64,000 bases of DNA, taken from contig NC_056033.1 in the NCBI RefSeq assembly GCF_004379255.2, positions 22,932,209-22,996,208 of the forward strand. The letters run 5' to 3'. Positions 56,776 through 64,000 of the stretch are shown here, piece by piece. The stretch is from Salvia splendens (lineage: Eukaryota > Streptophyta > Magnoliopsida > Lamiales > Lamiaceae). The stretch's first letter is position 1. The number at the start of each line of letters is the position of its first letter. The notes under the pieces are model-generated. The model was not told the DNA's origin. It made no database searches and was given only the letters and a program-made list of their open reading frames with translations. The position numbers and the translations under genes are program-made.

Positions 56776-59700
56776 ATGAGCAGCAGCTCGGCTCCTGACC
56801 ATCGGAGACCGAAGATACTCCAGCGAGGGACTATACTCGTGACCTCTCGTTCTGGCCTGTCAACAACTTTGTCTGACTTAGGTTCGAGTAGTGACGAGGA
56901 GCAATACATCATAGAAGGACCAATACCGGAAGAGATACCAAGAATAGAGGGAAACCCGAGAAGGATGGCCGCTCAAGGAGAAGAAGATCCTGAGATCGGG
57001 ACGCTAAATGCACATACCGAGGGAGAACCACCTCAAGCCATAGTTGTGACCCCACGGCAAACTGCCTGTGATGTGAAGCCTCATGTGATCGCAATTCTGC
57101 CTACATACTGCGGGAAGAGTTACGAAGGGCCGTATGAGTTCCTTCATGAGTTTTGTAAAATTTGTAGGGCACAGAGAAGGCCAGTAGGAGCGACTGAAGA
57201 TGATTATAGACTGAAGGCCTTGTCGTTCGTACTGAAAGGGGAGGCTAACACCTGGTTCATGCGCCTGCCCCCCGACTCCATTGAGAGTTGGGCTGATTTC
57301 AAGTCAGTATTCCTAGGCGAGTTTTTTCCGTCATCCAAAACGAGCGCGCTGAAAAGGGAAATAACTAGTGTGAAGCAAGGGTACGATGAACCTTTGAGCG
57401 ATTATTGGGCGAGGTATATGGGCATTTTAGATGCATGTCCCAATCATCGCATGGCAGACATTGAGATACATCATACCTTCTATGAGGGAATGAATATAAC
57501 AACCAAGGACCTGGCCAATTCGTCGTCGGGAGGAAGCTTCACGCAGCTGCGGGTCAGCGAAGCGAAGAGGGTCCTAAGGAAACTACTGAGTGCGAATAGG
57601 GAGTATGACCATTCAAGGGATGGATACAACCGAAAAAGGGTTGCAAGTGCCTCGTCTACTGACCAGGAGCAGAAGCTTGAACAGAAGATGGATTTGAAGA
57701 TGGATGAGCTGAAGAAGTCACTCCTGAGGGCAATCAAGAAGAATATACCGCCGACTTCCCCAGTTGGGAACTACAAGGGTGCAGAACATGGAAACCAAGA
57801 ACCGAACTATGATCAGCCAAACGACTCGGTCAGTATGGAGCAGGCTAATGCTGCCGGGTATTTTAACTCAAATGGGAATTGGATCCAGGGGAGACAACGG
57901 GACGCACCATGGAGGGATCACCCAAATTTTTGATGGGGAGATGTGAACCAAAATCAAAACCAAAACCAAGGTCAAGGTCAGAACCAATATAACCCCCACT
58001 CGAACCAAAACCCCAACCGTGGGCCAGCAAACCCGGACCACCAGTTCAACTGGTCAGGAAGGAACCAACAATCCTAAAACCAAAACCCACAACACCAAAA
58101 CCCAAACCCTGTCTACATACCACCCCACCAGAGAAACTTCCAAAATTACCAAAATCAGCCGAATCAAGCACCCCAACACCATCAGAACCAAAATCATTTC
58201 CAAAACCATAACCAGAACCAATATCACCAAGACCAGTATAACCCTCCTGGCCAGTATAACCAATACCCACCTAACCAGAACCAGCAACACTTCCAAAATT
58301 TCCAGCCCAACCAAAGTTCCCAGCATAACCAGCACCAAGGCCTAAATCAGTCACAATATTCCAATAGGACCAGACGATCCATGGAGGACATGATGGGAGA
58401 ATTGCTCGCGTCGCAGCAAGGTATCAAGGGCGAGTTGCAATCCCACAACGAAGTAGTGCAGGGGATGCAAAATGCCCAGAAGGAACATAAAGCGAACATG
58501 GATATGATGAATAGGCAGTTGGCCCAGCTGGCCAGTTCGGTGAGTGATTTGAAAGGAAATGCAGGGAAACTCCCATCTACAGTCCATGTACCTGAAAAGG
58601 CAAACGTGAGCAAGGTAACATTGCGGTCCGGTACAGCCTATGAGGGACCCCAACCAAAGAAAACCAGTGGAGAGCCTAGTGGAACGAAGATAGGGGGCGA
58701 CACCATCTCAGTGGAAGAGCTTAATAGATCCATACCTCGGATGCAGGACCCATTTTTCTTGGGGGAGACGCCATGTGGAGGAGGTGAACCCGAGAACGTA
58801 CTGGTCAGGAAAGAACCCCATCAAGAGGTAGAATCCAGAACGGAGGCTCAGTTCCAAATTTTGCCCAAGGAAGATTCCAAGGAGGTTGCTAAGGGACCGG
58901 TAGAGGAGAGGAAGGGGGAGAAACCATTCCCTTTCCGCTTTGTTACAAAAAGAAAGAAGGAGAACCCGGTGGATTACTTGTCGATTTTTAGGAAATTGGA
59001 TGTCACCATACCATTCCTCCAAGCCGTGAAGCTATCCCCTCTTGGGAAATTCATTAAGGAGTTCATAACCGGGAAAGCCCAGGAGAATGGAAAAATCATG
59101 GTGGAAGGGATAGCGTCAGCAATAGTGCAGGAGAAGCTACCGCCCAAGAGGGCCGACCCAGGTATGTTCACTCTACCCATAACTGTAGGAGATGTAAAAG
59201 TCGAGCATGCAATGTGTGACCTGGGGGCATCTATAAATGTTATGCCATTGTCAATCTATAACCGATTGAAGGGAGTTAGATTGTCGAGTACTAGGGTGTT
59301 GATCCAACTGACTGATAGGTCATGCATAAGTCCTGAGGGTGTTTTAGAGAATGTGTTGGTTAGAGTGCATGATTTTACCTACCCTGCTGACTTTTATGTG
59401 ATTAAAATGAGTGAGTCCGAGGCTAGGGAATCTAGTGGCATATTGTTAGGGAGACCATTTTTTAGAACGGCCAAGACAATAGTAGACATGGCTGAGGGAA
59501 CAATTTGCATTGATTTCCATGGGGAGAAATTTACTTTTGATATCAATGAGGCCATGAAGAAGCCTATTGATTCTGAAAACTTATGCCATGTTGATGTGAT
59601 TGACCCCTTAGTCCAAGAGTTTCTTGAGACCGAACTATTGCAGGAGAAACTTCAAGATTTAGATGTGTATGAGCAGGCTGACGTAGAAGCTGCTGCATGG

Positions 59701-62700
59701 TGCGATCTGATCAGTAGCCAAGGGTTGACTGATGAAGAAATAGAATGAGCGATCAAGGAATTTTGCCAGAAATCAGAGTTCATTGAAGCCACAGGGGCTC
59801 AGCTACCAGCTAGTATAGAGGAACCCCCAGGGGGAGAATTAGAAAAAGAAGGAGAAGCTGAAAGAAACCCTCTACCCGAAGACACACTTCGACCCCAAGT
59901 CGAGCTGAAGAAACTGCCATCAAATCTGAAGTATGCTTTCCTCGGAGAGGAGAACTCATATCCAGTGATCATCAGCAGCATCCTTACAAAGGAACAAGAG
60001 GCGAGACTACTGACTGTGCTGAGCAAGAACAAGAAAGCGATTGGATGGAGTCTTACAGATTTGGTGGGGATAAGCCCTGACGTCTGCATGCACCATATTA
60101 GGCTGGAGGAAGGAGCAAAAGCTCATCGAGATACTCAAAGGAAGGTAAACCCTAACATGCGAGAAGAAATATTGAAGGAAATCTTGAAATTGTTGTCGCT
60201 ATGGATTATCTATTCAGTGCCGGACAGTGAGTGGGTCAGCCTGATCCACATGGTTCCAAAGAAGTCGGGAATCCAAGTCATTCAAAATGAAAGGAATGAG
60301 CTTATCCCAATGAGGCTAGTCACGGGTTGGCGAATGTGCATCGATTACCGAAAGCTGAACAATGCAACGAGGAAGGACCATTTCCCTTTGCCTTTCATCG
60401 ACCGAATGTTGGAGAGACTAGCTGATAAGAAGTACTTTTGCTTTTTGGATGGATACAATGGATATTTCCAAATTTACGTGGATCCTGAGGACCAGGACAA
60501 GACTGCATTCACTTGCCCATTCGGAACCTATGCATACAGACGCATGCCTTTCGGCCTATGCAACGCTCCAGGAACGTTTCAAAGATGTATGATCAGCATA
60601 TTCTCCGATCTAATTGAGGACTGTATAGAGATATTTATGGATGACTTTACGGTCTACGGAGATTCTTTCAACTCATGCCTTCATCACTTAGACATAGTTC
60701 TCGAAAGGTGTCAAGCAAAGAGTTTGGTTTTGAACTTTGAGAAGTGTCATTTTATGGTCACCGAGGGGATTGTTCTAGGACACGTGGTCTCAGAGAGAGG
60801 AATCCAGGTGGATCGAGCCAAGGTGGAGGTTATATCCAAATTGTCGTTTCCTACTGATCAGAAGGGGATAAGGGGCTTTCTGGGGCACGCCGGATTTTAT
60901 CAAAGATTTATCAAGGATTTCTCCAAGATCGCCCAACCCCTTACCCGACTTCTTCAGAATGAATTGGAGTTCGTTTTTGATGAGCAATGAAAGGTTGCTT
61001 TCAATCTTCTCATGGAAAAGCTGATATCCGCACCTATCATACTGGCTCCTGACTGGGACTATCCTTTCGAAGTAATGTGTGACGCCAGCAACTATGCAGT
61101 GGGAGCCGTACTGGGTCAGAAGATCGATGGGAAGAGGTACTTAATTTTTTATGCATCTAAGACTCTGAATCAAGCCCAGCGGAATTACGATACCACTGAA
61201 AAGAAGATGCTGGCAGTGGTGTATTCTTTCGAGAAGCTCCGACCATACTTGTTGGGATCCAAGGTCATCATATATACTGACCATGCAGCGATTAAGTATC
61301 TGATTGCCAAGAAAGAATCCAAACCCCGTTTGATCCGATGGGTACTCTTGTTACAAGAATTTGATTGGGAAGTGGAAGATAAGAAAGGAGTCGAGAACAA
61401 GGTGGCGGACCATTTGAGTAGAATAGTGCAAGATGGAAACAGCGAAGAGGTGCACGACAAGTTTCCAGAGGAGCATTTATGTGAGGTGATTTTTGAGGTT
61501 AGGAAAATTGACTGGGAAGAAGTGATGAAGCTTACTGGCCACTACGATACAGCAAGAGGGAAAGAAAAGGTAGGGCAAGAACCATGGTATGCAGACCTAG
61601 CCAACTACCTAGTGACTGGAGAGCTTCCAGAAGTGTCGAGTATTACCAAGGCCCAAAGAATGAAGATTAAGAGTGAAGTAAAATACTACTTTTGGGACGA
61701 CCCCTATCTATGGAGAGTGGGATCGGATCAAGTGATAAGGAGGTGCATTCCTGACTAGGTGCAGCGGGATGTCTTGATCCATTGCCATTCGTTAGTGTGT
61801 GGAGGACATTTTGGGTCCAAGAAGACGGCAAGGAAGATTCTGGATAGCGGCTTTTATTGGCCAACGCTCAACAAGGAAGCGTACGAGTTCTGCAGAAGTT
61901 ATGAACGCTGTCAACTGATCGGTGAGATGCCCCAAGTTCCGGTAATTGTCTGTGAGTTATTCGACATATGGGGAATGGACTTCATGGGTCCTTTTCCTTC
62001 GTCCTATGGCAATTTGTATATCCTAGTTGCAGTGGATTACGTCTCCAAGTGGGTAGAAGCCAAGGCCACAAGCACGTGTGAAGCAAGGGAGGTGGCCAAG
62101 TTACTCAAAAGTAACATTTTCAGTCGATTCGGAGTACCAAAGGCCATAATATCCGATCAAGGCACCCTATTCTGTAACCGCACCATTGAAGCCTTGATGA
62201 AGAAGTACGGTGTGCATCACAGACTATCAAGCCCCTACCACCCGCAAGCGAACGGGCAGGCAGAGATCTCTAACCGAGAGATAAAGAAGATTCTGGAGAA
62301 GACCGTAAATCCTTCCAGGAAGGACTGGAATATGAGGTTAGAGGATGCTCTATGGGCATATCACACAGCCTACGAAACCCCCATAGGAATGTCCCCGTAC
62401 TGAATCGTTTTTGGAAAAATGTGCCACTTACCAGTGGGAATTGAGCACCGAGCATACTGGGCAGTACAACAAGTGAATATGGATGCTACAGCCTGTGAAG
62501 AGGAAAGGAAGTTGCAGCTGCAGGAGTTGGAGGAACTCAGATTGGAATCGTTCGACTCAGCCATGTGGTACAAGGAGCGAACCAAATTGTGGCACGACAG
62601 GAATCTGAGGACCAAAGATCTTCATGTTGGGCAGAAAGTACTACTCTTCCAGTCGAGGTTGAAGATCATGCCTGGAAAACTCAAGTCGAAATGGACAGGG

Positions 62701-62874
62701 CCTTATGTCATCACCGCACTCCGTTCTAATGGAGCAGTGGAGATTTCAGGGAGTCTTTCTAACTCTGAACCTTTTATTGTGAATGGGCATAGGCTAAAAG
62801 TATTTAGGGACAATAGGGATATGGTTGTAGTGGATGAGGTCCCACTGCAACCACATACTCAGGTTTCATACTGA
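56776..62874 (+). pseudogene. Element D gag-protease-RT-RNase H-integrase: one 2,032-codon frame with six stops
   Basis: ATG at 56776 (MSSSSAPDH), chosen by agreement with A and B. No frameshift to the end (LQPHTQVSY). Stops: TGA 57931, TAA 58075, TGA 59746, TGA 60988, TAG 61756, TGA 62401. By residue: gag core about 110-240; Gln/Asn/Pro-rich about 390-535; protease Asp 815 (DLGAS); RT Asp 1225 (FLDGYNGYF) and MDDF 1288-1291; RNase H Asp 1436 (CDAS), but Lys 1477 where the catalytic Glu stands in other copies (EKKML); integrase Asp 1735, Asp 1794, Glu 1830 (DD35E). The zinc region reads FCRSYERCQ, one Cys replaced by Tyr, with a short deletion after it. It was a gag-pol polyprotein, now inactive. 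Confidence 0.94.
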
Positions 62875-63499
62875 CCGGTAGGATGGGGATTGGAATTCCA
62901 CTGGCTAGCTCCGTTAGAGTAATGTACATATGCTGGCAAAGTAGAATTCCAATTTTCCTAAGAAAGATGTAAATATGGTACATATGTGGTAGTTAATTAA
63001 TTTGAACCTTTGCATGCTAGTTAGTTTTAAGAAAAACCAAAAATATTTTTCGGACCTCAAATATTAATTGGGAAGACGTACTGACCATCAGAATACCATT
63101 TGGGTGAAACTCTTATTTTATTTAAGTGTCCTTTTTACTTTATTTCTTATCTAGGAAATATAGGGGGAAATTATTAAGGGACGAATTTGAATTTGTGGAC
63201 TTTTTGCAGCTTTTGTAGGGTGGCAGCGGCTGGAAGGGGCGCGTGAGCAGAGAGAGTGGACACGCCGACCAATCAGGAGTCAGTATTCTCAACCGCCTCT
63301 CCCTCGAAACGACGCGATTTGGAACCGCCTATAACCGGTTGCAAACCCACAACTGCCCTATTCCAACCCATAACCAGTCGTCTCCCCCATTTTTCACTTC
63401 ACAATTTCACTCTGCAATTTTTTCACTCTGCAAAATTTCCACCGTCACTCCACAAACACCAACCCCCACATTATACCCGGAATTTCACAGATCTAAGCC
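62875..63499 (+). other. Element D spacer between pol and ORF3
   Basis: Non-coding, AT-rich to about 63190, then a GC-richer block shared with B and C just before ORF3. Candidate leader of ORF3. Confidence 0.6.
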
Positions 63500-64000
63500 A
63501 TGGGAAAGAAAGCATGGGCAACAAAAATCAAACCCACTTCAAACCGCCGGGAAGAAGTCCCAGAAACTCAACAGCCGCGAGAAGAACCACCGTCCACCCA
63601 ACCACCGCCAAACCCACAACCATCAGAGCCGACTCCGCAAGCACCAGCGATGATCTCGTTAGATGCAATGGCAGAGTTTCTTAGGCTGCAAAATCCGACC
63701 AGAAATTGGGCGGCAGAGTTAGCAAATTTCAGCCGAATCGAAGGACATGGGAGCGTGACCGGAGCAAGCCAGGCAGTAACCGCATCAGAGACAAGCGCGC
63801 AGCCAACGACACAACCTCCATCTACCATGCCGACTTCCCCAACGACTCCACAAGAAGAGGAATCTCCCACTGAAGCTGCACCGTCAGAACCCTCGGAACC
63901 CTCTCCGAGCCACCAAGAGACAGAGCCCATGGATGTTAACCCTATTAGTGCCTATTACGATTCTGATCCAGAAGAAAGGAAGGAAAGGCTGAGGAAGGAG
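63500..64000 (+). CDS. Element D ORF3, N-terminal part (runs off the window)
   Basis: ATG at 63500 (MGKKAWATKIK), aligned with the B and C ORF3 starts. The frame stays open for all 167 codons to the window end. It has the basic start, a Pro/Gln/Glu-rich stretch, MISLDAMAEFLRLQ with NPTRNW, a Thr/Ser/Pro-rich stretch and the acidic AYYDSDPEERKE motif. It has none of the damage seen in B and C in this part. The folded domain would follow outside. No signal peptide. Confidence 0.8.
   Translation, partial: MGKKAWATKIKPTSNRREEVPETQQPREEPPSTQPPPNPQPSEPTPQAPAMISLDAMAEFLRLQNPTRNWAAELANFSRIEGHGSVTGASQAVTASETSAQPTTQPPSTMPTSPTTPQEEESPTEAAPSEPSEPSPSHQETEPMDVNPISAYYDSDPEERKERLRKE

Larger units (their letters stand above)
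55168..64000 (+). mobile_element. Element D: Athila-type retrotransposon in E gag (right end outside window)
   Basis: Complete 5' LTR, PBS, gag-pol in one frame, spacer and start of ORF3. Same family as A-C but a distinct copy. The left flank is cactg; the partner duplication would lie beyond the window. Confidence 0.94.

Overview
The window is plant nuclear heterochromatin-type DNA made almost entirely of nested LTR retrotransposons of the Ty3/gypsy class. Protein similarity recognised by eye (gag, DLGAS protease, RT with MDDF, RNase H, DD35E integrase, an ORF3 downstream of integrase) and a primer-binding site matching the 3' end of plant tRNA-Asp point to the Athila lineage, so the host is a flowering plant. 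I cannot name the species. No host gene, tRNA or rRNA gene could be supported.

Layout: (1) Element A, minus strand, 1-6804: integrase to gag, PBS and 5' LTR, cut by the window start. (2) A 100-N assembly gap, 6806-6905. (3) Element C, plus strand, split in two: a 5' LTR remnant and first third of gag (6906-7973), then the rest of gag, pol, a shortened ORF3, the 3' region and 3' LTR (22080-31896). (4) Element B, minus strand, 7974-22074, complete from LTR to LTR (14.1 kb), inserted in the gag of C with the 5-bp target duplication aagta. (5) 31897-33119, unassigned, with an 82-bp tandem repeat. (6) Element E, minus strand, a second Athila subfamily and the probable oldest layer: its 3' region and distal ORF3 are at 33120-34919 and its proximal ORF3, integrase, RT, protease and gag at 49064-55167. 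(7) Between the halves of E lies a tandem array LTR-G1-LTR-G2-LTR (34920-46992) of a gag/protease-only Athila-like element, then a 2.07-kb LTR-like segment F (46995-49063). (8) Element D, plus strand, 55168-64000, inserted in the gag of E and running off the window; its gag-pol is one unshifted frame with six stop codons.

All copies are defective, each differently: A and B share one in-frame loss of about 105 RT codons; C has lost its PBS and gag start; D has nonsense codons and a changed RNase H catalytic residue; E has a changed integrase catalytic residue and a 60-bp duplication in RNase H; G lacks RT, RNase H and integrase. A/B therefore look like passengers copied in trans.

The most interesting signal is non-coding. 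Between ORF3 and the 3' LTR, copies B, C and E keep the same architecture of stem-loops (two or three hairpins with CACTTAG/CTAAGTG arms, then a tiered hairpin whose 3' side carries a G-rich tract) although the paired bases differ, some in a compensatory way. A related hairpin with a G-rich tetraloop also stands just before the polypurine tract at the 3' LTR in G and at the corresponding place in B. A short palindrome, CTGRYCAG, is scattered through LTRs, non-coding and coding parts of the A-D family far above chance.
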